Below, piece by piece: positions 45,848 through 55,332 of a DNA stretch of 64,000 nt. The DNA lies in the NCBI RefSeq assembly GCF_019059575.1, contig NW_024881599.1, forward strand, positions 434,001 to 498,000, read 5' to 3'. The DNA comes from Amphibalanus amphitrite. Lineage: Eukaryota; Arthropoda; Thecostraca; Balanomorpha; Balanidae. The translations under genes and the position numbers were made by a program. The notes below the pieces were generated by a model. That model was not told the DNA's origin. It saw only the letters and a list, made by a program, of their open reading frames with translations, and searched no databases. The number at the start of each line of letters is the position of its first letter. Positions within the stretch are counted from its first letter, which is position 1.

Positions 45848-46774
45848 TCACGGGTCATCGCCGTTCGGCATGCAGCAGATACACTTGGCGCGGCGCTCGT
45901 CCACGGCGCAGCCCTTGGCGCAGGACTCGTCCGTCTTATCGGAGACCCAGCAGCGTACGCACAGGCCCGAGTTGAGCCGGTACGAGTCCTTGGGACACGA
46001 GCGCAGGGTGGCCAGCGGCACACAGCGCCCGTCGGCCCAGGCCACGCGCCCGCCGGTGCACTGTTCGGCGCGGCCCCGCAGCGTCCCCGGCTTCGGGCCG
46101 CGCCCGGACGCCGTCCGCGCCCCAAGCCGGAGAACGCACCGCCCGGAGCGGTGGCGTTTGTAGCCCTCGGGGCAGCGGGGTCGGCCCCGCGGCGAGATGC
46201 CTGAGCCAGACAGCCGACCCGTCACCGAGGCGTGCACCCGTCGGCCGTCTCCTGTAGGTGGTTTGCTCAATCCTTTGCTCCGGTTCGCTGCCTTCCACTG
46301 CTTTCCACCTCGCTTCAAACAGCGACCGCGGGGCCTGACACGGACGAAGCCCCTGGGACACGGTCGGCGGCGACGAGCGTTCTTCGCTGGCGGCGCTTCC
46401 AGAGCGCCGGGAGCCCCCCGCACGCGCTGCCGGCGGCGGTGCTTCCTCCGTCTGCCAGGTCCTTTTCGTCGACCCCCTCGGCGCCGCCCTTTTACCCTCC
46501 TGCCTCGCTGCCGCTGCTGGCGCTGCTGCTGGTCCCGCTCGACCTCAGTTTCCCCTCCAGTGGACACGGCGCCGTGGCGTCCCTCTGCCGGGGGTTTGGT
46601 GGTGGGATCAGGCAGCTCTGTTCTCCTCCCGTCCTCCTCAGCGCAGTCACCGCTCAGACTCAGCGCGTTAGTGTGCGCTGGCACACGGCACGGCGCCCGG
46701 CCATCGACAGCTGCAAGAACGGCGGACACGGCGACGGCAGCCAACACCGCCAGCAGGGACAGGGCCAGACGCAT
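45848..46774 (-). CDS. Secreted Arg-rich protein with CPxG(F/Y)xR..GxC motifs
   Basis: Single-exon frame of 308 residues from ATG 46774 to TGA 45848. I chose this start because it begins a strong signal peptide (MRLALSLLAVLAAVAVSAVL); the frame is open 30 codons further upstream. The mature protein has an acidic/Pro region, then a highly basic stretch rich in RRR/KGRR around residues 85-130. Three spaced motifs follow: CPRGFVRVRPRGRCLKR, CPEGYKRHRSGRCVLRL and CPKDSYRLNSGLCVRC. The C-terminus is Cys-dense (DESCAKGCAVDE, then CICC). Repeated C-P-x-G-aromatic-x-R...G-x-C units suggest small disulphide modules in an extracellular, polyanion-binding protein (matrix, cuticle or defence), but that is inference; I do not recognise the family. 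High GC3 and lack of stops over 1 kb support coding. Confidence 0.7.
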   Translation of the reverse strand: MRLALSLLAVLAAVAVSAVLAAVDGRAPCRVPAHTNALSLSGDCAEEDGRRTELPDPTTKPPAEGRHGAVSTGGETEVERDQQQRQQRQRGRRVKGRRRGGRRKGPGRRRKHRRRQRVRGAPGALEAPPAKNARRRRPCPRGFVRVRPRGRCLKRGGKQWKAANRSKGLSKPPTGDGRRVHASVTGRLSGSGISPRGRPRCPEGYKRHRSGRCVLRLGARTASGRGPKPGTLRGRAEQCTGGRVAWADGRCVPLATLRSCPKDSYRLNSGLCVRCWVSDKTDESCAKGCAVDERRAKCICCMPNGDDP

Positions 46775-47935
46775 CTCGGTGCCGGAGAGAGGAACCCTCG
46801 CCGCCCTCTTCGGCGTCCCGCGGGCAACTGCAGGAGAGGCGGACCGGCCGCGCGAGTATCGCACATCTCACAGTGCCGTCTGGTTTGTGTCCGCGGAGAC
46901 AACGCAACTGGGGACCGGCAGTTTTTGCGGGCTTTGCGCGCGGCGCTGGCGAGGCAGGACGGACGGATGCCAGATGAAGCAAGGGCGGTTTCTTCACTCG
47001 TGTTTACACACGGTGACGCTGCTCCGAGTGTGTATTTGTCAGGGCCAAGGCGAAGGACATCATAAACGGACGTAATAAAGACAGAGTTATTGCACTTTCA
47101 AAGAAAGCAGCTCGCAAAAGTAATGCCTACAAATAGCCGAATAGTGTGGTACTGTGGTGTGTTTTTAATTAGGTGGCCTGCTAGTTAAAGGAATATTCAA
47201 ACAAAGATATAATTATGCCTCCCACGCGCTTAGCTCAGGTATCAGCGCGCTGTGTGCCGCTTCCGTTCGCTATATCAGACAGTTTCGCTGGTACGGGCTG
47301 CCGCGGGCACCTTATGCATTAGTACAGCATCCCATCTTCCTGTTCATCGCCCGTCTGTTAAACACAGATATCAGCAAGTTCCCGCATAATAGCCCGACGG
47401 TGGGCGTTGCCACGTCGAGAACCAACCAAATGATCCATATTTAGCACCTCTGAACAAAGCGTGGCAATATCACGATGTGTAGCCCGCGGGTCGGGCCGGC
47501 GCCCGCGCCACGGTCTGGGGCGATCACACAGGCGTGGTCGCTCGGTCATACCATGTATGCACGCGATCTATATTAGATATCTGGGAATATCTTGTTCGAT
47601 GGTGCAGATAGCGATCAAATGGCCGTTCTGCCCCGGGCGGGCGGCCCACTCGGGCTGCAGCGCATGGGGCCAGTCGCGCTGCGACTCGGCTGATCGGCTG
47701 TCTACAGCGCCAGTCGTCACTGAGGCGTCTGGAGTCGGCAGAACACCATTCGCTCACTACGTACAAATGGTCCTAGCTCATGTTTTAAGATCTCCCTCTC
47801 CCTCCCCATCTCCCTCACTCCCTCACTCATTCACACACTCACTCAATCACTCTCTCTCACTCTCTTTCTCTCTCTCTCACTCTCTCTCTCTCTCTCTCTC
47901 TCCCTCTCCCCCTCCCCCCCTCTCTCTCTCTCTCA

Positions 47936-47974
<39 letters not shown>

Positions 47975-48579
47975 AATCTTTCTATCTATCTATCTCTGTC
48001 CTCGCCACAAGGCTATAAGTTTGGGACCTATTCCGAGGAGTTTATGGTCAATGTTGCTCGACTAGTCGCAGTACCACGAGTGCGAGCGTGCAGACAGCCA
48101 TCCTCCCATATGTCAATTCACAAATCACAACATCCACTACCAGTGCCATCTCCTCTGTGATGGCCGTCAAAACTGAGCATTGCGCTCTGAACTGAGCGCG
48201 GGCTCAACTCGCTGAGTGATTTCCACTATCCAGTACAGCCGTCAGTATACCTGCTGTCGGCGCCAATCCACCACCCACTGTGAACATGATGAAATCCGAT
48301 AATCTCCGGCTGGGCAACCATACACCGAACAGGGACGCCGGAGCCCACTGTTTCTGTGCCGAGCGCCCGCTCAAATCCGGCAGATTTGTGTTATTGCTAC
48401 CGGAGAGTTCATCACGCAATGTGGATATTTGTTCAGCAATGGCCAGAGGATACGGGTAAATTGATTTGGCCGAGGATCGAACAGCTTCCAGTTGATGGTA
48501 GGTATATTGAGCAGCATGAGAATAAGAAACATCAATGCGCTTGATCGTACAATGTTGCGATAACGCATAATTATTCATC
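46775..48579. other. Gene-free stretch
   Basis: Positions 46800-47060 are the GC-rich 5' flank of the Arg-rich gene; plus-strand frames here are antisense shadows. Positions 47791-47997 are simple repeat. No further exon was recognised. Confidence 0.4.
47791..47997. repeat. (CT)n then (CTAT)n microsatellites
   Basis: About 140 bp of CTC/TCTC-rich sequence is followed at 47936-47995 by tandem CTAT tetramers with a few interruptions. Confidence 0.95.
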
Positions 48580-49667
48580 TTAAAGGTAGTGTGCCAGCTT
48601 TCCTGGACCGTATGGAGTTAATGGCCCAGATAAGGAGAACCGGATTTTTAGAACTTATCCATACCTTCAAAACTCATGGAAACGTCTTAAATTCTTCAAA
48701 TTTTGAGTACCCCAGTGCGAAATTCGCCCCGACGGGTTGTCGGTCGTACCCCAACCACATTTCACACCACTATGAACAATAAATGCACACACTGAAATCG
48801 CTATTACCGATATGCTCATCCAATCAAGTTTCGATAAACCCGTTCATCATCAGCTCCTGCGGTTTCGAACACGCCTGTTAGGTAGTGCGGTAGACCGCGC
48901 CCAAAGCCAGGGCCCCGGTAACGTGAGGTAGCCGAGTCAGGGCAGCGTGCGCTGACCCAAGCCGGAGCCGCGCGTCCTCCCGGTGTCATGTGATAGCCCG
49001 GGGCTGCCCGCGGGGATGCGGTAGATCGCGCCCAAAGCTGCGGCCCCGGCTTGGGTCAGCGCACGCTGCCCCGACTCGGCTACCTCACGTTACCGGGGCC
49101 CTGGCTTTGGGCGCGGCTTCTGCTCATACTTTGTGGTGCGGTGGTGGTGCGTCGGGCCGCGCGCTCTGACTTCGGCCAAGAAAAATGCGTCAGCTGATCA
49201 TTGTCATTTCTGCCACTTGCGTGTGGTGAAATGGGGTCATAACTTATGAGACGGCTTTTTCATATCAATTATTTTACATAAAATCATATTTCAAACCATA
49301 AATAATGTTCGACAGCCAAATAAAAGAAACAATACCAATACAGGCTTACAGTTTAAGGCTCGACATTGTGTTGTCTACGATTAGACAGCTGATAACTCAT
49401 TCCCGTACGTCGTATGGTCGTAACACTATAATGACCTTTGCTTATTGTCACATGTGCGCCGCATTCGCGATTGTTGCCGACGCCTGTTTGCAGGTGAGCC
49501 CACTACAGTTGTTATACATATCTAAAAACCGATAAACTTTTAGGCGAAAAAGGCACTATTCCAGGCCCATTTTTGATTTTTTTTTGCGATATTAGGTAAA
49601 AACAGAAGCTTCTTATCCTAGGAAAAATAAAATGGGAAATCTTTCAAAGGTGGCACACTACCTTTAA
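48580..49667. mobile_element. TTAA-flanked MITE, TTAAAGGTAGTGTGCC family, with an internal palindrome
   Basis: Ends TTAAAGGTAGTGTGCCAGCT and AAGGTGGCACACTACCTTTA are inverted; length is about 1.09 kb. A GC-rich foldback (48895-49116) sits inside the AT-rich body and is probably a separate insertion. Confidence 0.87.
48895..49116. repeat. GC-rich palindrome with 71-bp arms
   Basis: Arms 48895-48965 and 49046-49116 are almost perfect inverted repeats (CCCAAAGCCAGGGCCCCGGT and complement) around an 80-bp spacer. The spacer itself repeats part of the arm (GCGCCCAAAGCTGCGGCCCC). Confidence 0.88.
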
Positions 49668-50326
49668 GCGTTGACGTACACACATACTTGGCCTCACTGT
49701 AAAGCCGCCGAAAAAAACGTTTTTTCGACTTAAATGTGCAACCCTGCCATATGTGCCAGGCGGCAGGAACTGAAACAATTAACCCATTTTTTAAATTATA
49801 AGATATGTGAGAACCACACAACAATGCGCAGAGCATTTGAACGCTTATCTTTGGTTTCTCCTATCCTGGGTACTTGTGTAGCAGTCTTGGTGATTATTCT
49901 TTCTGTCTACAGCAAACATACGGCCGCCTATCTCAAAAAGTTCGTCGACCTTACGGCGATTATACAAACAACCTCGGCAAACCTAGCTCTGTACCGATAA
50001 CGCACTTGTTAGGGTCCAGCAATGCTTTATCATCCTTTATGATGGTTATCTGCACGTACGGCTCACACTGGTGCTACACGGATATTGAATCGGCACATTG
50101 CAATGCTCTCCACCTAGAAATGACAAGTCTTTTGACACCTTACAAAGCTAACATCTCTTAGTTCGTGGGTATGAAAGCACAAACATTATATCCGTAGCAA
50201 TGTCAGCCAGCGCTTGTTGTTGATCTGGATTTGGTTCATGACCTGACCTGACCTGACCTGACAGTGGTCAGTCAGGTAGCCGTCACTGGTGGGCTCGTGG
50301 TATCACCTCAGTTGACTGACCCGAGC
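49668..50326. other. Gene-free stretch 3' of beta-hexosaminidase
   Basis: Holds a pure TGACC pentamer microsatellite at 50239-50262, 65 bp beyond the hexosaminidase stop codon. It may lie in the 3' UTR. No standard polyadenylation hexamer was located. Confidence 0.4.
50239..50262. repeat. (TGACC)n microsatellite
   Basis: Nearly five perfect TGACC units, the same pentamer (AGGTC on the other strand) that fills the TTAA elements, but here without element ends. Confidence 0.9.
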
Positions 50327-52843
50327 TCAGCAGAAACCCGGTCCGTTGGCGGGCTCCACGGCGTAACCTCGGCGCAGCAGACGGCATCTGCAGTAAGGAC
50401 AGACAGTTACTTCTCCGCAGATAATTATGGAGTGGGTGCATCACTTTAGTTAGGTACATTACATACTACACAGCATCAGCGATGCGATTGAAAACAGGCT
50501 TTCTGTATTTGCGACTTACGTCGCTGTTTTCTTCTATTGCAACACCGAACACGGCAGTATAAGGTCGATATTTGAGGCCGTGCAATGCTTTCAAAACTAT
50601 GAAACTCTGACTGATGTCAAACGTCAAACACAGCAAAACCGATATGGTGTTAGAATTTAGCCCAACAGCCCCTCCCTGAGACAGCGGACCACAGTCGCAC
50701 GCCAATCAGGCTCAGCGTTACGAAATGTAGCCTGGAAGGAAGAGGAAGCGAAGACCTTTCAGCGAAAAATGCATGGGTGGTAATATGCATCTAATGCATT
50801 TTACATCAACCAGTTTCTGACTACGACACGGAAGGCCGGTACGAGTTACCTGTGCTCCTCCATTCTGGGCCGCGCCACCTCGGCGTCGCTGACTTCCTTG
50901 GCCGACCAGAGTCTCTCTGCCACGGCGGCGGCGCGGGGCCACGTGCGCGAGATGAGGTTCGTGTCGTCCACAAACTCGCCCCACATGCACGCCTCGCCGC
51001 CGAGCAGGAGCGCCTTCTGCACCAGCGTGCCGTTGAAGTCCTCCGGCTCGCACTCGTAGTACTGCGGCCAGTCGACGCCGTAGTTGATGTAGTTGAGGTA
51101 CCAGCAAGAGGAGATGATGGTGCGGTGTCCCAGTGAAGTGACCTTGTCGGCCTCCTGCTGCCACCCGTCCGCGCCACCCTTCCACACGTGCACGATCGTG
51201 TCCGGCTGGACGGTGATGTTGTTGTCGACAACGTCCTGCCAGATGACGTACTCGGGCTTTGCGGGGAGACGCTTCACCAGACGCAGAAGACGCTGCATGT
51301 AGGCCTTCTCGACTTCCTCTGCGGTGGAGATGTTGAGTTTCTCCATCCACGCCTGGACGTCGGGGTTGGACAGCCAGCAGGGGAAGCCAAAGAAGACCTC
51401 GTCGCCACCCAGGTGGATGTACTTGTCCGGGAAGCGGGTGGTCACCTCCTCCAGAAGCCGCCTGACGAAGCGATACGTGCTGTCTTTGGTCGGGTCGAGC
51501 GGGCCGAAGGTGCCGTCCGGCTGGCCCGTCGTCTCGTTGTAGCAGACTGTCAGAAGGTTGTCTGCCCCGGCACCCCAGGAGCGTACGTGGCCGGGTGTGT
51601 CGACCTCAGGCACCACCCGAATGCCGCGACGACGGGCGAACTCGATGATGTCTGCCACGTCATCCGGAGTGTACACCATGTCGGGACGGTAGGCGCCCTT
51701 CCCACTCAGGTTCGGGAACGTGACACTGACGAAGGGGAACGACGGGTCGTCCACCAGGTGCCAGTGAAAGACGTTAAACTTGTTGAAGGCCATGAGTTCG
51801 AGCGTGGCCTTGATGGAGCTGACGCTGAGGAAGTGGCGCGAGGTATCCAGCATGAGGCCCCGATGGGCGTAGCGCGGAAAGTCGCGGATTATTCCCTGCC
51901 GCAGGTGGAACTGGCCGTGCTTCTCGGAGAAGTAGATGAGCTGGGTGAACGTCTCCAGGCCACGGTAGGCGCCCCAGAGGCTGTCGGAGATGATCTGCGC
52001 GCGGCCAGGAGAGTCGGGAACGTTAATCTTGATGCTGTACTGCTCGTCCATGGTAGCAGATGGCATCATGTTTTCGTCGCACATGCCGTCCATCCAGACC
52101 TCCACATCGTGGTGCAGCCGTGGTGATGACGCCCGCCGGCTCTCTCCGCGTTTTCTCGAGCGCCTCCTGTTTGCAGAGGCCGCGACCCTCGTCCTCCTCT
52201 CACGCCACGACCCGGAGACCACGCTCCTCGGCCGTCTCGCTGCCCTGACCCCGTGCGACGCCGCAAGGTCACGTAGTGTCTGCAGCGTCCTGCCGATGGC
52301 GTCCTCCAGGTCAGCACAGCTGTGGCGAGTCGTCCTGAAGCGGATCTTGGCGGGATTGACGAAGTAGAAGGAGGGGTACATGTCGGCCTGCTGCGGCGCC
52401 GGCCACGGCTCGCCCTCTGTGGGCTCCACCCATGGAAACCCGGCCTCCGTCGGCACCAGGTGGCAACTGCATACCGCTGCAGGAGGCCAAATGTCAGGCT
52501 AGTCGAAGAAAAGTCAATGTACGGAACTGTGTCGTCTCAACGCAACAATTAAAGCGACGCATTATTTGAACGGAACTGTGAACGTTTCCAGCCAAAGTTT
52601 ATTCATCCTCATTTCCTCAGTCATATGTTTATCATCTTAAAGTAACTTTTCTTCATACGTAGAACAATGAAAACAAAGTTAAAAGTAAACCGATGCATTG
52701 ACCAAAATCATGAAGTCAAATAAGGCAATGGTCAATCTGTCGTCCGTCAGACCTTGTAATAACGCTCAATGCATTCGGCATTGCCACTATCAGTTCTCAC
52801 CTGCTATTAGCGCGAGCTGCAGCGAAGAGACTGTTGATGCCAT
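50327..52843 (-). CDS. Beta-N-acetylhexosaminidase (GH20), lysosomal/secreted type
   Basis: GH20 enzymes remove terminal GlcNAc/GalNAc from glycoconjugates and chitooligosaccharides. Three exons fit in phase. Exon 1 is 52843-52801 (MASTVSSLQLALIA, GTGAGA donor). Exon 2 is 52476-50850 (CTGCAG acceptor, GTAACT donor). Exon 3 is 50387-50327 (CTGCAG acceptor), encoding CRLLRRGYAVEPANGPGFC then TGA. The total is 576 residues, the family's usual length, with signal peptide MASTVSSLQLALIAAVCSC. Landmarks are RGLMLDTSRHFL (about residue 220), FNVFHWHLVDDPSFPF (about 250), YTPDDV, VVPEVDTPGH (about 302) and KYIHLGGDEVFF with the catalytic Asp/Glu near 373-374. Later come WQDVVD, WYLNYINYG, LGGEACMWGEFVD and PRAAAVAERLWS. 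The final Cys-x-Met/Leu...Cys exon matches HEXA/HEXB C-termini. An Arg-rich insert around residues 91-130 is unusual for the N-terminal domain. Two CCAAT motifs lie about 160 bp upstream (52999, 53007). Confidence 0.93.
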
Positions 52844-53602
52844 CACTAGCTCCTCTCACCGTCCTAAAGAAACCACTGCTCTCCTTCTCGGGAGCTTTTC
52901 TAGGGAAGCTGACGGACCTCACCGCTCCTGTCACTGTGCCCTCTGTCTTCTGTCCCAGCCAGCCAGGGCGGCTGTGCCGCTCCAACGAGCGCCGCCCTCC
53001 AATCGGCCAATCAACAGCGGTCGGTGCCGAGTGCACTGTCCGATTAGCGAGTCTCCCACCGAGTGGCTGTCCGATTATTGAGTCGACCGCGCACAAAGCA
53101 GAGCTCCGATTACACGGCCCGCGGAGATGGTCAGTTGTGGGCCGGACTGATTAGCTGCCTGTTTTCGCTGGCCATAATGGAATGTTCCAAATCCAAGAAG
53201 TGGTCGTGGAGTCAACATCACTTTTTTAGTATTGCGTCGTTCTGCAGAAGTCGTTTCTGCGCAGGACGTATGGTTATATTACACTGAACTTAAAACTATA
53301 TTTATTTGACGCTCGCCGAGGACCGAGGAACGAGAACAGCTCAACAGATTTGGCCAGCTCTGGCCAGAGTTGATTCAGCTGTGTGGGCCGACCAGATGTC
53401 TAGGTATAAACACACATGGGCACGGAATAACCCATTTTTGATGCCCGCCCGAATAACTAAACATCGGATTAGCCAGCCTTACGGCGGATGAGAACGTTCT
53501 TCTGATGTAAATAGTTTATGAGTGCCGGTAAGAGGTCAGGCTCAGGTGGTATGGACAAATTGGTGGCTGAGTATTTCAGACGCTCCCCTCTGTTCACTCA
53601 AA
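52844..53602. other. 5' flank of beta-hexosaminidase, otherwise unassigned
   Basis: GC-rich at 52900-53150, with two CCAAT motifs at 52999-53003 and 53007-53011 close to the gene start. There is no TATA box at a suitable distance. Beyond 53170 nothing was recognised. Confidence 0.45.
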
Positions 53603-54408
53603 CAAGGGCGGCGAAAGAGGGGGTGCAGGGGGTGCAGCTGCACCCCCGTAAAAAATGGGTTGCAACCGTACCTTTTTGCACCTCCCAAAAACTGTACAAG
53701 AGGCCCGTCGAACCGTTCAGTACATTTATCTCTGGAAACAAGTGATAGGAAAACGAAAGCCCATGTGTGATAATGGGAACTTCAGAGTTCCGTTACAATC
53801 AGAAGCGCCCTAGCTGGACTCTAAGGCCCTACACCGGCTTTTAGGGCGCTGAACTACGTTTGGTGCCTCATGACGTGCTCTGAGAACCCCAGGGAGGCGC
53901 CTCTGAAGGCCCCCGCGAATCGCGATGACCTCTGAGGCCAGAGCATTCACTACGACTTCTAAGGCCCCACGACGACCTCTGAAGGCCCTCACGACGATAG
54001 CTGAGGGCCCCCACGCAGGCTTTAAAACTGCACTGGTCTCCGAGGGTCCCACGAGGTGACGAGACGGTCTCTGAGGGTCCTTATCCCTACCTCTGAGGGC
54101 CCTGATGACGACCGCTGCGGCCCCCACGACGACCTCTGGGGGCCCTCACGACGGCCTCTGAGGGCCCTACGGAGACTCGAAGGGGCTACGTTGGCCTCTG
54201 AGGGCCTGCGCCGGCCTCTGCATTGAGACGATTTTTGTGTATACCTAGGTAATGTCTTCCGAAAATTAGGATTGCGATCAACCAATGATAAGCTTTGAAA
54301 AGTAAAAGGACTCAAAGCTTCCACAAAAGTGACAAAGGGGCCCTTGCGATTAAGAAGGCCAATTAGAAAATTTTACACTCCATCTAAGAACGCCTTCCGC
54401 CGCCCCTG
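53603..54408. mobile_element. hAT-like element with internal minisatellite
   Basis: Ends CAAGGGCGGCGAAAG and CTTCCGCCGCCCCTG are inverted. Flanks CACTCAAA (53595) and CATTCAAA (54409) form an 8-bp duplication with one mismatch. A subterminal GTGCAGCTGCAC palindrome lies in G/C tracts at 53630. Positions 53815-54215 are CTCTGAGGGCCCYCACGACG-type repeats. No transposase is seen. Confidence 0.8.
53815..54215. repeat. CTCTGAGGGCCCTCACGACGAC minisatellite
   Basis: About a dozen degenerate units of 28-40 bp built from GACCTCTGAGGGCCC and CACGACG. The complement of the zone at 43110-43520 is similar. Confidence 0.75.
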
Positions 54409-54583
54409 CATTCAAAACGTGCCCACTGCGCGCATAGGCGGATCCAGATAAGTGGTTTGAGACCCATAAGGAGGCACCTACTTCAAAATAGGTCGCTCAA
54501 TTTCCTAGACACATTGCAATTACACCTATAGCTTACGTCAATGGCGTAAGCCTTGTTGTGGAGTTTAGAATAACGCTTTTCAA

Positions 54584-55332
54584 ATAAAAGCTATCCCACC
54601 TTCTAAAATGTTGTTAAAACCAGTTAAATTGTGCCCGACTTTATAGATTGGATGACCAGGAACACGGTTCTGGCATTTATTTTCCACTAGAGGTACAGGT
54701 TTGCGCGATAACTGTATGTTTTGATTAATTATATGTGACGGATGCATTAGTTTGGGTGAGTAGCTTGTATTTTAGCTGTATTATTTGGGTAGATTTGGGT
54801 AGCTGTTTTTAATATAATAGCGATAGTTGCGGAGTGTCCAAGTCTTTTGTATGTTACGCCCTTTTTAAATGAACCCTACCCCTACCCTACCCCTACCCTA
54901 CCCTACCCTACCCCTACCCCTATTATTTTCCATTAAACATCTTAGGCTTCCCATATTCCAAACACAAACTTTCAAATATGTGACGTCACAGCCCAAAATT
55001 ACCTCCTTCCCCAGGCCACATTACTGTCATAAAGCTGATTCTTTTTACTCTGTAGGCACCACAACAAAGTTTAGACCAAGTTTTAAGCGATTTTTCAACG
55101 AACAAACCCATTTAAATCAGAATGACTAAACGAGGTGACGTCACACTAACGGTCGCTCCATGTTGAAGATAGGGCCTTGTACAAGGCCCATTTTCAAATG
55201 AAGGGAACGAATTTCTTCAACACCAAGAGGCCGCGGGGGTTGCAACCTAGATAGATAGTGGTTTCTGAACCTCGCCGCAAACTTGGCTATCTCAACTCAA
55301 ACCCCATGTTAAAGGTGGGATAGTCCCTTTAA
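54584..55332. mobile_element. TTAA MITE, TTAAAGGGACTATCCC family, copy 3, interrupted
   Basis: Inverted relative to copies 1 and 2. The right end AGGTGGGATAGTCCCTTTAA is intact and shares its TTAA (55329-55332) with the following element. The left end is slightly decayed (AAAGCTATCCCACC). It is split by a 236-bp insertion at 54687-54922. Confidence 0.9.
54687..54922. mobile_element. Short retroposon-like insertion with CCCTA-repeat tail
   Basis: Flanked by a perfect 10-bp duplication TTATTTTCCA (54677-54686, 54923-54932) inside the MITE copy. It begins CTAGAGGTACAGG and ends in about 50 bp of CCCTA/CCCCTA units. Variable-length duplication plus a simple-repeat tail suggests LINE-mobilised insertion (a SINE-like or LINE 3' fragment). 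No internal Pol III boxes were identified. Confidence 0.65.

Noticed and set aside
46197-47075. Large plus-strand frames opposite the Arg-rich gene
   Set aside because: Shadows of the GC-rich minus-strand coding sequence; no signal peptide, motif or promoter.
50720-50742. Last exon of hexosaminidase immediately after the 50850 donor (acceptor near 50734)
   Set aside because: Its frame gives no family sequence, whereas 50387-50327 joins in phase and encodes the expected C-terminal Cys motif.
54869-54922. Interstitial telomere repeat
   Set aside because: Units are CCCTA/CCCCTA, not the arthropod TTAGG, and they form the tail of an insertion with target duplication.
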